Shown: positions 23,833 through 32,309, counted from the first letter of the stretch. The stretch: DNA of 44,860 bases from Defluviitaleaceae bacterium (GCA_009780315.1 WRAH01000023.1:1-44860); one strand, 5' to 3'. Notes: generated by a model not told the origin, from the sequence alone. Program-made: numbers and translations.

Positions 23833-24708
23833 ATGGAACGAGATGGTTTAATAATCAAGGGTGTGGGCGGTGCGTATACGGTACAGTCTGAAAAGGGTAT
23901 TTATATATGTACAGCCCGTGGTGTGTTCCGTAAACGTGAAACCACGCCCCTTGTGGGTGATAAAGTCGTGATTACTGTCACCGATGAAACAAAAAAAATT
24001 GCAACTTTACACACCATAAAGCCCCGTGAAAATGAATTGCGCCGACCGCCTGCCGCCAATATTGAGCAGGTGGTCATTACTGTGGCAACTGCACAGCCCG
24101 CTTTTCATTCGGGGCTTTTAGACCGCTTTTTACTGCTGGTGGAAAACGAGGATATTCCCCTCATCATATGTGTCAATAAGGTTGATTTGCTGGATAATAA
24201 AGGTTTTGAGCCTTATATAGCGGCTGGATACACCCTCGTATACACATGCGCTTTAACAGGTCAGGGCTTGGACAATTTGCGTGGAGAAATGGCAGGCAAA
24301 CTAAATCTCTTGGCTGGGCCATCAGGCGTAGGCAAGTCCAGCATAATCAATGCCCTAGCCCCACACTTAAAGCTGGAAACAGGGGTACTAAGCACGAAGC
24401 TAGACCGTGGAAAACACACCACCCGCCATACAGAAATTTTCCCTCTTGGTGATTCCCCCGAAGATGGGTACTGCTTTGACACATCAGGTTTCACATCTTT
24501 AGACATCACACACATACAAAAAAACGAACTTGCCCCCCTGTTTAGGGAGTTTCGTCCGTTTATACAAGATTGTAAATTTAAAAACTGTCTACATCACCAT
24601 GAAACAAACTGTGCTGTAAAAGAAAATGTAGGGCAATCCATTCACCCTGCCAGATATGAAGGGTATTTAAAGCTACTTATGTCTAGTGGAAAAGAACGCG
24701 ATTATTAA
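23833..24708 (+). CDS. rsgA: Small ribosomal subunit biogenesis GTPase RsgA
   Basis: A 291-residue circularly permuted GTPase that checks late 30S assembly. After an OB-fold N-terminus (GLIIKGVGGAYTV) the G motifs occur in permuted order: NKVDL (G4), CALTG (G5), GPSGVGKSSIINAL (G1) and DTSGF (G3; usually DTPGF). The C-terminal zinc site is CKFKNCLHHHETNCAVK. The ATG at 23833 follows AGAGG, 10 bases after the kinase stop; the frame is open further upstream inside the kinase gene but that is not coding. Its last 36 bases overlap the end of the convergent vanZ-like gene. Confidence 0.95.
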   Translation: MERDGLIIKGVGGAYTVQSEKGIYICTARGVFRKRETTPLVGDKVVITVTDETKKIATLHTIKPRENELRRPPAANIEQVVITVATAQPAFHSGLLDRFLLLVENEDIPLIICVNKVDLLDNKGFEPYIAAGYTLVYTCALTGQGLDNLRGEMAGKLNLLAGPSGVGKSSIINALAPHLKLETGVLSTKLDRGKHTTRHTEIFPLGDSPEDGYCFDTSGFTSLDITHIQKNELAPLFREFRPFIQDCKFKNCLHHHETNCAVKENVGQSIHPARYEGYLKLLMSSGKERDY

Positions 24709-25098
24709 AAATGCAACAGCCACCCCTGCCATGGCCCCGGCGGCATTGATAAGCATGTCCCATACACTGCAAACCCGACCGGGTATAAAGTATTGATGAA
24801 ATTCGTCAAAAACACCATAAAGTGCGGCAATCCCCCAAGCGTAAGTGAAGAGGGATTTTTTATTTTTTACATAATATTTTAATGAATGTGCGACACAAAA
24901 CCCAAGAATAAAATACACTGTAAAATGCGCGCCTTTGCGTACTAAGAAATTCATCAAATCTGGGTCGATAGGAATAACATTGCGTACCCATTCAGCAATA
25001 CCCATGCTGGCATTGCCAGAAGCATATCCATGAATTGATGAGGAAAAGAAAATGCCCACCGCGGTGAATAGGGACATGATTGGCCAAAATATTTTCAT
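24673..25098 (-). CDS. VanZ-like membrane protein
   Basis: A 141-residue protein with about four membrane segments, matching the VanZ family: an N-terminal span (FWPIMSLFTAVGIFFSSS), KGAHFTVYFILGFCVAHSL, YAWGIAALYGVFDEFHQYFIPGR and a final span. The DEFHQYFIPGRVCSVWDMLIN segment with its acidic and His residues is the family hallmark. VanZ itself gives low-level teicoplanin resistance, but most members have no known role, so resistance should not be inferred. AGGTGAT lies before the ATG. The stop codon lies inside rsgA, a 36-base tail-to-tail overlap. Confidence 0.85.
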   Translation of the reverse strand: MKIFWPIMSLFTAVGIFFSSSIHGYASGNASMGIAEWVRNVIPIDPDLMNFLVRKGAHFTVYFILGFCVAHSLKYYVKNKKSLFTYAWGIAALYGVFDEFHQYFIPGRVCSVWDMLINAAGAMAGVAVAFLIIAFFSTRHK

Positions 25099-25148
25099 AA
25101 ATCACCTGCAAATATTATTTTCAACATTATACCCCACTGTCTTAGTGC

Positions 25149-25178
25149 TTGCAAATTCCAGCTAATTTGCGGTAAACT
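25149..25178 (+). promoter_or_regulatory. pth promoter with an inverted repeat in its spacer
   Basis: TTGCAA (25149-25154) and TAAACT (25173-25178) are 18 bases apart. A perfect inverted repeat, arms GCAAATT and AATTTGC around a 6-base centre (25151-25170), fills the -35/-10 region. A repressor bound there would block RNA polymerase. Confidence 0.45.
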
Positions 25179-25253
25179 AAGAAAAAGTCACAATGGGAAA
25201 GCAAGGGATGTTTTCATCATGACTGATACACAAATGCGGAAGGACAATTTAGA

Positions 25254-25868
25254 ATGAAAATCATCGTGGGGCTAGGCAATCCTGGCGATACTTATAAGCA
25301 CACAAGGCATAATGTAGGCTTTGAAACAATGGATAAGCTTGCATATGATTTTAATATTACTATGAAGGCAAACAAGAAATTCCGCGCCCATACAGGTGAA
25401 GGACGGATTGGTGGCACAAGTATCATGCTTGTAAAACCTACGACTTACATGAATCTAAGCGGCGAGGCGATTCGTACAATTTTAGAATTTTACAAACTAC
25501 CGCCATCTGAAATGATTGTGGTGTATGATGATGTTGCACTGCCTGTGGGGGAAATTCGTGTGCGTGAAAAAGGCAGTGGAGCCGGGCAAAAAGGCATGGT
25601 AAACACTATTGCTAGGCTGGGTACAGATGAATTTCCCCGTGTGCGCATTGGGGTAGGGGACAAGCCTCCAAGCTGGACACTGTCTGACTATGTGTTAAGC
25701 CGCTTTTTAAAAGAAGAATGGGAAGATATGATACGCGGAATAACAAAAGCTGGCGATGCAGTTGAACTGATATTAAAAGAAGACACAAAAACGGCAATGA
25801 ATGTATTTAATAAGAAAATTCCAAAAAAAATGATAGAAGAACAAGAGACAAAGGAAGTGCTTGAATGA
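25254..25868 (+). CDS. pth: Peptidyl-tRNA hydrolase
   Basis: A 204-residue enzyme that frees tRNA from stalled peptidyl-tRNA. Family signatures are at the start, IVGLGNPGDTYKHTRHNVGFETMDKLA, which includes the catalytic His in RHNVGF, then KPTTYMNLSG and VVYDDVALPVGEIRVREKGSGAGQKGM. The last ~20 residues are a basic/acidic extension beyond the usual ~185. GGAAGGAC precedes the ATG. The stop overlaps the next start as ATGA. Upstream of mfd is its normal place in Firmicutes; here a small membrane-protein gene lies between them. Confidence 0.96.
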   Translation: MKIIVGLGNPGDTYKHTRHNVGFETMDKLAYDFNITMKANKKFRAHTGEGRIGGTSIMLVKPTTYMNLSGEAIRTILEFYKLPPSEMIVVYDDVALPVGEIRVREKGSGAGQKGMVNTIARLGTDEFPRVRIGVGDKPPSWTLSDYVLSRFLKEEWEDMIRGITKAGDAVELILKEDTKTAMNVFNKKIPKKMIEEQETKEVLE

Positions 25869-26218
25869 TAGAAATTTTAATCATCACATTTTTTGTTGCA
25901 TATATCCTCTTTTCCATTGTAGCAGGAGTGTTGTTTTTGCTCATCAAGGGTGATTCGCTTTTTTCTCTATGGTATCGTTTGCACAACACCCAAAAAATTG
26001 AAGAAAACAAAGTGGCATGGTATCGCTTTGCTGGGTGCAAAATGCTTTTAATGGCAATCGCAATGGTTACAGCTTTTGTGACAGGGTATTACAATATGAT
26101 GAATTGGGTCATGGTGTCGGCAACCGTAATGGCACTGATACTTGCAGCCTTTACAATAACCTCTATAGTTTTAAGAAGGCGTTTTCGCCTTGCCAAACGG
26201 AAAGAGGCGGCAAAATGA
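25865..26218 (+). CDS. Small membrane protein between pth and mfd (DUF3784-like?)
   Basis: A 117-residue protein with three hydrophobic segments at about 4-28, 58-75 and 80-103 and a strongly basic tail (RRRFRLAKRKEAAK) that should stay in the cytoplasm. The layout and the DSLFSLWYRLHNTQKIEENKVAWYRFAGCKML stretch between spans 1 and 2 recall DUF3784-type small membrane proteins, but the match is weak. It overlaps both neighbours by ATGA, so it is translationally coupled to pth and mfd. No function can be assigned. Confidence 0.6.
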   Translation: MIEILIITFFVAYILFSIVAGVLFLLIKGDSLFSLWYRLHNTQKIEENKVAWYRFAGCKMLLMAIAMVTAFVTGYYNMMNWVMVSATVMALILAAFTITSIVLRRRFRLAKRKEAAK

Positions 26219-29200
26219 CCCACGCTTTATTATCTCCCCTAGAAAATTCTGATGAATTTAATACAGTCCGTACCCTTTTAGAAGACCGTAATCCCCGTAC
26301 TGCATGGGTAAACGGTGTTGTTGATGCGCAAAAATGGCATTTTTCCGCAGGGCTTTTAAAAAGTCAAAACCGCCCTGCGCTCATCATTGCATCATCAGAA
26401 CTCAAAGCAAAAGCAATCTATGAAGATATGTACTATTTTTTTCGGGAAACTTGCAGTCTTTACCCCAGCCGTGATTTATTATTTTATGCCGCAGATGTAA
26501 AAAGCCCTGACATAACCCGCCAGCGTCTGCGGGTACTAGATAAACTCCATGTTGCGGATACGTCTGTTGCGCCAATCATCATCCTGTCTTCCGAAGCTTT
26601 ACTAGACCGCATGACACCTCCTGAAACTTTCCATGGCTACCGTATGCATATATCCGTTGGCGATATCTCCGAACCACGGGAAATCATGAAAAAACTCGTA
26701 CAAATGGGATATGACCGTAGCGGATTAGCCGAAGGCCCAGGGCAATTTGCCCTGCGGGGAGGGATTTTGGATATCTATCCCGCAGTGGCGCAATACCATA
26801 TGGGCAAAGAACCGCCCCATGATTTAACGGAAGGACAAGCGTTAAGAATCGAATTTTTCGGTGATGATGTAGATTCTATCCGTGTAATAGACGCGCTGTC
26901 TCAACGCTCTATAGAAAATGCCACGGGATTTTCCCTCTATCCTGTGCGGGAGCTTGTTTTCAGCACACAGCGTTTAAAAAGTGCGATGAAAAAAATAAAG
27001 TCAGCACTAAAATCTCAACTGGATACATTGACGGAAAAAGGGTTAAAAACCGAAGCAAAAACCCTTAAAAACACGATAGAAAATGCCCTAGAAGATTGGA
27101 GTGAGGAACTGGGTGCATCAGCAGATGCATTTCTGCCCTTTTTCTATGAAGAAGAACACAATATCCTAGACTATCTTCCTGACAATACAGTCATTTTTTT
27201 TGACGACCCTAACGCCATATCCATTCATATGCAAACGGTGTGGGCAGAATATGAAGAAAGTATTGGTCATCGCCTAACCGCAGGACGGCTTTTGCCCCAG
27301 CAAATTAGTGTGATGATGCCATGGGCGCAGATTTTGCATAAAACCCAAAAATTCCATAGGGTTTTATACTCGTCCATGTCTGGGCAATTGACAGATTTTC
27401 CAAAGCCAATCAACATTGCAATCAACGGACGCACCTGTATGCCCTTGCGGCGCAAGCCAAGTGAGCTAAAGCAAGACCTTTCTCATTGGCTAAAGCAGGG
27501 GTATTCAATTGCCCTTCTTGCTGGCCCGCGGCGTAATGGTCAGCAAATTTCTGCCGCCATTGGGGAATTGGACATGTTAAGCCGCTTTGCAGAATCACTG
27601 ACAGACCAAAATCTATCCATTGGTGTGGTTACAGTCAGCCGCGGTATACTTTCTGCTGGTTTTGAATACCCCGATATTAAGCTGGTGGTGATTACCGACA
27701 AGGAGCTTTTTACTGCGGAAAAAGCCCGCCGCCGCAAACACCGCAAGCAGAAAAATGCTGAAAAAATCACCAGCTTTTCAGATTTGCGGGTAGGGGATTA
27801 TATCGTCCATGATAACCACGGCATAGGTGTTTTCCGTGGAATCGAGCAAGTGATTAGTGATGGACTTACCCGAGACTATCTTAAATTAGAGTACAAAGAC
27901 GGCGGAAATCTCTATATCCAAACCTCTCAAATGGAGTTAATTCAAAAATACATTGGCGGACGAGAAGATGCAAAACTAAGCAAACTAGGGGGAACAGACT
28001 GGACAAAAGCCAAAGCCCGCGCCCGCCAGGCCGTAGAAATTTTAGCCCAAGACCTGATTGCCCTCTATGCAAAGCGTCAAGCCATCACCGCCCATAAATA
28101 TAGTACGGACACAGTGTGGCAGCAGGAATTTGAAGGCATGTTCCCTTATACCGAAACAGACGACCAAGTTGCCGCCATTGAAGATGTGAAGCGTGATATG
28201 GAATCCCCTCGTGTGATGGACAGGTTGATTTGCGGTGATGTGGGCTATGGAAAAACAGAAGTCGCCATTCGCGCCGCGTTTAAGGCCGTGCAAGACGGTA
28301 AGCAAGTTGCCTATCTTGTGCCTACCACAATTTTAGCACAACAGCACTATCAAACATTTGTCACTCGCATGAAAGACTTTCCCATTACAATAGAACGCCT
28401 TTCCCGCTTCCAAACAAAAAAGGAGCAGGGCATTGCCATTAAAAATTTAGAAAGAGGCAGTTCTGATATCGTCATAGGCACTCATAGGCTCTTATCCAAG
28501 GATGTAAAGTTTAAGGATTTGGGTCTGATTATCGTGGATGAAGAGCAACGGTTTGGTGTGGGGCATAAGGAAAAATTAAAAGAACTCCGTGCAGATGTTG
28601 ACGTGCTGACACTGACTGCCACCCCCATTCCCCGCACTTTACACTTTTCCCTTACAGGTATCCGTGACATGAGTATTTTGGACGAACCTCCAGAAGCCCG
28701 ACAGCCTATTCAAACCTATGTCATGGAATACAATCAAGAATTTGTACGTGATGCAATCAACCGTGAGTTGTCTCGGGGCGGGCAAGTCTACTATTTGCAC
28801 AACCGTGTCAATAATATTGCCGAAGAATCCATGCGGGTACAAGCACTTATTCCCCAAGCACGGGTTAGCTTTGCCCATGGTCAAATGTCTGAAAGCGAAC
28901 TTGAAAATATCATGCATGACTTTATTGAAGGGGATATTGACGTGTTGGTTTGCACCACCATTATTGAAACAGGGCTTGATATTTCTAATGTCAACACCAT
29001 CATCATACAAAATGCCGACTTTATGGGACTTAGCCAGCTTTATCAATTGCGTGGACGTGTTGGGCGTTCCAGCCGTTTGGCTTACGCATACCTTATGTAC
29101 AGGCGGGACAAAATTCTGCGGGAAGAAGCAGAAAAACGCCTACAAACCATCCGAGAATTTACAGAGTTTGGCGCAGGCTTTAAAATTGCCATGCGTGACT

Positions 29201-29793
29201 TAGAAATTCGCGGTGCAGGTAATCTTTTAGGTCAGCAACAGCATGGGCATATGGATTCTGTTGGATATGATATGTACTGCAAACTTTTAGCAGAAGAAGT
29301 GGCAAAGCTAAAGGGTGAGGTGGTGGCAGAAGCACAAGAAACCACCATTGACATTAGTGTAGATGCCCACATTCCTACACGCCTTATTCCTGATGAACAG
29401 CAAAAGCTAGAAATTTATAAAAAAATCTCTCTTATCAATTCACAGCAAGATTACTATGATGTACAGGAAGAAATAGAAGACCGCTACGGCTCACTTTCAG
29501 CCCCTGTTGTTAATCTTTTAAATGTAGCACTCATGAAAGCCGAAGCCCGCGCCATAGGTATCATTTCTATTCAACAAAAAAATCTAAACATTGTACTCAC
29601 CTTCAAAGCCGATGCGTCTGTTGATTTAGACAAATTAACCGCCGCACTCACCCAAAATCCAGCCCGTTTGCTATTCACCATGAGTGAATGCCCCTACATT
29701 ACCATTCGCGCTTACAAAGACGAAAAGCCCCCAGATGATGGTGGTGTTGCCAAAATTCAAGAAATACGTGAGTTGCTGGCGCGTATCAGCTAA
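26215..29793 (+). CDS. mfd: Transcription-repair coupling factor
   Basis: A 1192-residue translocase that removes RNA polymerase stalled at DNA damage and recruits UvrA. The N-terminal UvrB-like region includes FALRGGILDIYP. The polymerase-interaction domain near 525-590 begins VGDYIVHDNHGIGVFRGIEQ. The RecG-like motor has Walker A GDVGYGKTEVAIRAAF near 673, DEEQRFGVGHKEKLK near 774, TATPIPRTLHFSL, and QLRGRVGRSSRLAYAYL. The TRCF C-terminal domain ends the protein. The ATG at 26215 overlaps the previous stop as ATGA; the open frame extends 66 codons further upstream in the wrong frame of the membrane gene. Full length, no defect seen. Confidence 0.97.
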   Translation: MTHALLSPLENSDEFNTVRTLLEDRNPRTAWVNGVVDAQKWHFSAGLLKSQNRPALIIASSELKAKAIYEDMYYFFRETCSLYPSRDLLFYAADVKSPDITRQRLRVLDKLHVADTSVAPIIILSSEALLDRMTPPETFHGYRMHISVGDISEPREIMKKLVQMGYDRSGLAEGPGQFALRGGILDIYPAVAQYHMGKEPPHDLTEGQALRIEFFGDDVDSIRVIDALSQRSIENATGFSLYPVRELVFSTQRLKSAMKKIKSALKSQLDTLTEKGLKTEAKTLKNTIENALEDWSEELGASADAFLPFFYEEEHNILDYLPDNTVIFFDDPNAISIHMQTVWAEYEESIGHRLTAGRLLPQQISVMMPWAQILHKTQKFHRVLYSSMSGQLTDFPKPINIAINGRTCMPLRRKPSELKQDLSHWLKQGYSIALLAGPRRNGQQISAAIGELDMLSRFAESLTDQNLSIGVVTVSRGILSAGFEYPDIKLVVITDKELFTAEKARRRKHRKQKNAEKITSFSDLRVGDYIVHDNHGIGVFRGIEQVISDGLTRDYLKLEYKDGGNLYIQTSQMELIQKYIGGREDAKLSKLGGTDWTKAKARARQAVEILAQDLIALYAKRQAITAHKYSTDTVWQQEFEGMFPYTETDDQVAAIEDVKRDMESPRVMDRLICGDVGYGKTEVAIRAAFKAVQDGKQVAYLVPTTILAQQHYQTFVTRMKDFPITIERLSRFQTKKEQGIAIKNLERGSSDIVIGTHRLLSKDVKFKDLGLIIVDEEQRFGVGHKEKLKELRADVDVLTLTATPIPRTLHFSLTGIRDMSILDEPPEARQPIQTYVMEYNQEFVRDAINRELSRGGQVYYLHNRVNNIAEESMRVQALIPQARVSFAHGQMSESELENIMHDFIEGDIDVLVCTTIIETGLDISNVNTIIIQNADFMGLSQLYQLRGRVGRSSRLAYAYLMYRRDKILREEAEKRLQTIREFTEFGAGFKIAMRDLEIRGAGNLLGQQQHGHMDSVGYDMYCKLLAEEVAKLKGEVVAEAQETTIDISVDAHIPTRLIPDEQQKLEIYKKISLINSQQDYYDVQEEIEDRYGSLSAPVVNLLNVALMKAEARAIGIISIQQKNLNIVLTFKADASVDLDKLTAALTQNPARLLFTMSECPYITIRAYKDEKPPDDGGVAKIQEIRELLARIS

Positions 29794-29812
29794 AAATTTG
29801 TAAAAAAAAAGC

Positions 29813-29841
29813 TTCCAATAAAGGATAAGCTATGATAAAAT
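29813..29841 (+). promoter_or_regulatory. Candidate promoter of the post-mfd RNA
   Basis: TTCCAA (29813-29818) and TAAAAT (29836-29841) are 17 bases apart. The predicted start, near 29848, falls at the foot of the first hairpin of the RNA below. The -35 box is weak (3 of 6). Confidence 0.45.
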
Positions 29842-29847
29842 AATTTC

Positions 29848-30154
29848 ACCTGCGGGAGCAAAATGCCGCAGCAGTCGAATGGCAACCCTTCACAATCGCC
29901 AAACGGCTTACATCAGGGATGAACACACCATCACCCAATATAAACAGGTAAAACCTGCTACTACGGCTTACCGATTATACACCACTTTATGCAGTTAATT
30001 CAAGTGTTTTATGGTGTAGAAATCGGATGTCTGCTCTGTCGTGTGCGTGGGTGATGGGTACCATCCTTGAGGATTCATTTTTATGATTTTTCTGCTAAAG
30101 TAATATCAAAAAACCAGTGTCAATGGCTAATCTTGCAGTTGACGCTGGTTTTTT
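29848..30154 (+). ncRNA. Candidate structured non-coding RNA, class unassigned
   Basis: There is no reading frame of note in this 500-base gap, but many complementary blocks nest. A 5' hairpin pairs 29850-29855 with 29866-29871 (CTGCGG/CCGCAG). A long rod pairs 29913-29921 (TCAGGGATG) with 30062-30070 (CATCCTTGA, one G-U), then 29928-29937 (CCATCACCCA) with 30048-30057 (TGGGTGATGG). Inside are a hairpin CAGGT/ACCTG at 29945-29957 and a 13-bp stem-loop from 29971-29984 to 30012-30026. ACGGCTTAC occurs twice (29903, 29963). A promoter precedes it and a terminator follows. It does not show the SRP, tmRNA or RNase P core sequences; it is not clearly 6S because a hairpin precedes the closing stem. 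Confidence 0.6.
30108..30154 (+). terminator. Terminator downstream of the post-mfd RNA
   Basis: Arms AAAACCAGTGTCAA (30110-30123) and TTGACGCTGGTTTT (30139-30152), with one G-U, are followed by a T-run. It separates the RNA from the methyltransferase gene. A weaker ATCC/GGAT hairpin with T-rich tail at 30063-30090 could end the transcript earlier. Confidence 0.8.
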
Positions 30155-30185
30155 ATTGCTTACATAAATTTTTTCAATGCCTATT

Positions 30186-30208
30186 ACAGACGATATATGT
30201 TATACTAT
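30186..30208 (+). promoter_or_regulatory. Extended -10 promoter of the restriction-modification operon (shared element, copy 1)
   Basis: ACAGACGATATATG is followed by TTATACTAT; the TGTTATACT is an extended -10 box and there is no good -35. The 23-base element recurs with one mismatch at 32287-32309 upstream of the Hsp70 module. Confidence 0.6.
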
Positions 30209-30293
30209 CTTTGGGGTTTTGTATGCTCAAGCAGGCGAAATTATTGTTTGGTATACACATTTCCCTAAAAGTCATTATGAAAGGGGTAAACCT

Positions 30294-31376
30294 ATGAATA
30301 CAGTGAAAATGTCAATATTTGATGATATAAGATTAAATGCGGAAGCCCCTCCCATGAGAACGGCAACTAAACAATTTATAACAATAGAACTTTTTGCAGG
30401 TGCTGGCGGTTTAGCCCTCGGACTTGAAAAAGCAGGTTTTGAAACTATCGGGCTAATTGAATTTGATAAAGATGCCGCCAACACGTTGAAGAAAAACCGT
30501 CCAGAGTGGAATGTAATCAATGATGATATTGCAAATATTTCTGTCTTGGATTTAGAATCCTTTTTCAATATCAAAAAAGGTGAACTTGATTTGCTCTCTG
30601 GTGGTGCGCCCTGTCAAGCCTTTTCCTATGCAGGCAAACGATTGGGTTTAGATGATGCAAGGGGTACTTTGTTTTATCATTATGCGTTGTTCTTGAAAAA
30701 GCTACAGCCTAAAACATTTTTGTTTGAAAATGTGCGTGGGCTTATATCCCATGACCATGGGCGTACATATCAAACCATCCTTGATATTTTCAAGACCGAG
30801 GGCTACACGGTTAAAACCGAAGTTATGAACGCGTGGGATTATGGCGTTGCTCAAAAAAGAGAACGCCTTATTATGATTGGTATTCGCAATGACCTTGTTG
30901 ATGATGTACAGATTGATTCACCAACACCGCATGAATATAAGCCTGTTTTACGTGATATTTTGAATGATGTGCCGCAAAGTGCCGGTACACAATATTCAGA
31001 ACATAAACGTAAGATTTTTGAACTTGTGCCCCCTGGGGGCTATTGGCGTGATATACCAGTAGACATTGCAAAGGATTATATGAAAAGCTGTTGGTATATG
31101 GAGGGTGGGCGCACAGGGATATTGCGGCGGCTTAGTTTAGATGAACCATCTCTAACTGTTCTTACTTCACCATCGCAAAAGCAAACAGACCGTTGCCACC
31201 CATTGGAAACACGCCCCTTTACCGTTCGTGAAAATGCTAGGTGTCAATGCTTTCCTGATGATTGGAAATTTTCAGGTAGTGTCGGTCAGCAATACAAGCA
31301 AGTAGGAAATGCTGTTCCTGTTAATTTCGCCTATGAAGTAGCAAAAAAAATTTATGAAGGGTTGGAGCAAATGTAA
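30294..31376 (+). CDS. DNA (cytosine-5)-methyltransferase of a type II R-M system
   Basis: A 360-residue C5-cytosine methyltransferase. Ordered motifs: I, ELFAGAGGLALGLEKAGF near residue 32; IV, GGAPCQAFSYAGKR with catalytic C107; VI, FENVRGL; VIII, AQKRERLIMIGIR; X, QYKQVGNAVPVNFA. The variable target-recognition region lies at about 220-310. The ATG at 30294 follows AAGGGG by 7 bases; an open frame continues upstream through the promoter and is not coding. It overlaps the restriction gene by one base (TAATG). Since that gene is of the Eco47II family, the target is probably GGNCC, which this enzyme would protect. Specificity is inferred from the partner, not read from this gene. Confidence 0.95.
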   Translation: MNTVKMSIFDDIRLNAEAPPMRTATKQFITIELFAGAGGLALGLEKAGFETIGLIEFDKDAANTLKKNRPEWNVINDDIANISVLDLESFFNIKKGELDLLSGGAPCQAFSYAGKRLGLDDARGTLFYHYALFLKKLQPKTFLFENVRGLISHDHGRTYQTILDIFKTEGYTVKTEVMNAWDYGVAQKRERLIMIGIRNDLVDDVQIDSPTPHEYKPVLRDILNDVPQSAGTQYSEHKRKIFELVPPGGYWRDIPVDIAKDYMKSCWYMEGGRTGILRRLSLDEPSLTVLTSPSQKQTDRCHPLETRPFTVRENARCQCFPDDWKFSGSVGQQYKQVGNAVPVNFAYEVAKKIYEGLEQM

Positions 31377-32191
31377 TGTGGCCGTTATCATTTATATCAG
31401 AGGAGGACTTCCTCAAGCACGTTGAAGCGACAATCCAACAATATGGTGATAAGTTAGAACCTTTCAACATGAAGAAGTTTAACAAGAATCTAATCGACCC
31501 TATAAAGTTGATTTTTGACAAGACAGTTTATAGGTTTTCTTGGGAAGAAATCGTAAAAAATGAAATCTTCCGTCAACGCGATAAATCCAATAACAATGAT
31601 ATTGGATATTTTCATCAAAGAATTTTTCAATATATAGCTGACTGCGATGTTCCTGCAAGTGGTTGGGACATTGTTTTTACCAAAGCGGACGGCATAGATG
31701 TATCAGACGGTGATATTGTAAGCCGTGTTTTTGTCGAAATGAAAAATAAGCACAACACTATGAACTCGGCGGCTTCGGGAAAAACATATATTCGTATGCA
31801 GTCGCAGTTACTTGATGATGATGATTGTGCCTGTTTCCTGGTTGAAGTTATTGCAAAGCAATCACAAAATGTTGCATGGACGGTTTCTGTTGATAGTCAG
31901 CAGAAAAAGCACCGTCGTATTCGTCGTGTGAGTATCGACAAGTTTTATTCGCTTGTAACAGGGCAAGCGGACGCATTTTATCAAATGTGCATGGTGCTTC
32001 CTGATGTTATCGAAAAAGCTGTATCAAGCACTGCCGCAAGTGTCGTTCCTGAAGATAGTGTTATTGGTGAATTGAACGAATTGGCTCATGTAAAGAACGG
32101 CTCTTTTGCGTTGGCACTATATATGCTTGGATTCAGCAGTTATGATGGATTTGCTCCTAAAATCAACAGTGGCGGTCGCTTGCAAGTATAA
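31376..32191 (+). CDS. Eco47II-family type II restriction endonuclease
   Basis: A 271-residue protein matching the Eco47II restriction endonuclease family, whose characterised members cut GGNCC. The core reads DIGYFHQRIFQYI, GWDIV with D98, and FVEMKNKHNTMNS, where E121 and K123 complete a PD-(D/E)xK-type site. FLVEVIAKQSQNVAW is a further family segment. It starts on the last base of the methyltransferase stop codon, so it is made only with its protecting enzyme. No separate controller gene is seen. It is full length with an intact catalytic core, so the system is probably active. A hairpin terminator follows. Confidence 0.9.
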   Translation: MWPLSFISEEDFLKHVEATIQQYGDKLEPFNMKKFNKNLIDPIKLIFDKTVYRFSWEEIVKNEIFRQRDKSNNNDIGYFHQRIFQYIADCDVPASGWDIVFTKADGIDVSDGDIVSRVFVEMKNKHNTMNSAASGKTYIRMQSQLLDDDDCACFLVEVIAKQSQNVAWTVSVDSQQKKHRRIRRVSIDKFYSLVTGQADAFYQMCMVLPDVIEKAVSSTAASVVPEDSVIGELNELAHVKNGSFALALYMLGFSSYDGFAPKINSGGRLQV

Positions 32192-32223
32192 AAGGCACAA
32201 ACACCGAGATTTGCGAAATACAG

Positions 32224-32250
32224 AAAAGGACATCTTGTGATGTCCTTTTT
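32224..32250 (+). terminator. Terminator of the restriction-modification operon
   Basis: A perfect stem, AAAAGGACATC and GATGTCCTTTT, with a TTGT loop ends in T. It isolates the R-M pair from the Hsp70 module, which has its own promoter 37 bases on. Confidence 0.88.
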
Positions 32251-32286
32251 GCAAATATAAAAAACACGATTTTTCCATAACGCATC

Positions 32287-32309
32287 ACAGACGATATATG
32301 GTATACTAT
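32287..32309 (+). promoter_or_regulatory. Extended -10 promoter of the Hsp70-like module (shared element, copy 2)
   Basis: ACAGACGATATATG followed by GTATACTAT: 22 of 23 bases match the element before the methyltransferase. TGGTATACT is an extended -10 box. The predicted start is near 32314, about 29 bases before the first ATG. Confidence 0.62.

Noticed and set aside
24673..25098. Glycopeptide resistance gene
   Set aside because: VanZ-like proteins are widespread and no vanHAX or vanRS genes are nearby, so resistance is not supported.
29848..30107. Identification of the post-mfd RNA as 6S RNA
   Set aside because: The long interrupted rod is suggestive, but a separate 5' hairpin precedes the closing stem and I cannot match the 6S core by eye, so the class is left open.
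30177..30293. Upstream extension of the methyltransferase reading frame by 39 codons
   Set aside because: It runs through the promoter and leader, lacks a ribosome binding site at its start, and the methyltransferase motifs begin well after the ATG at 30294.
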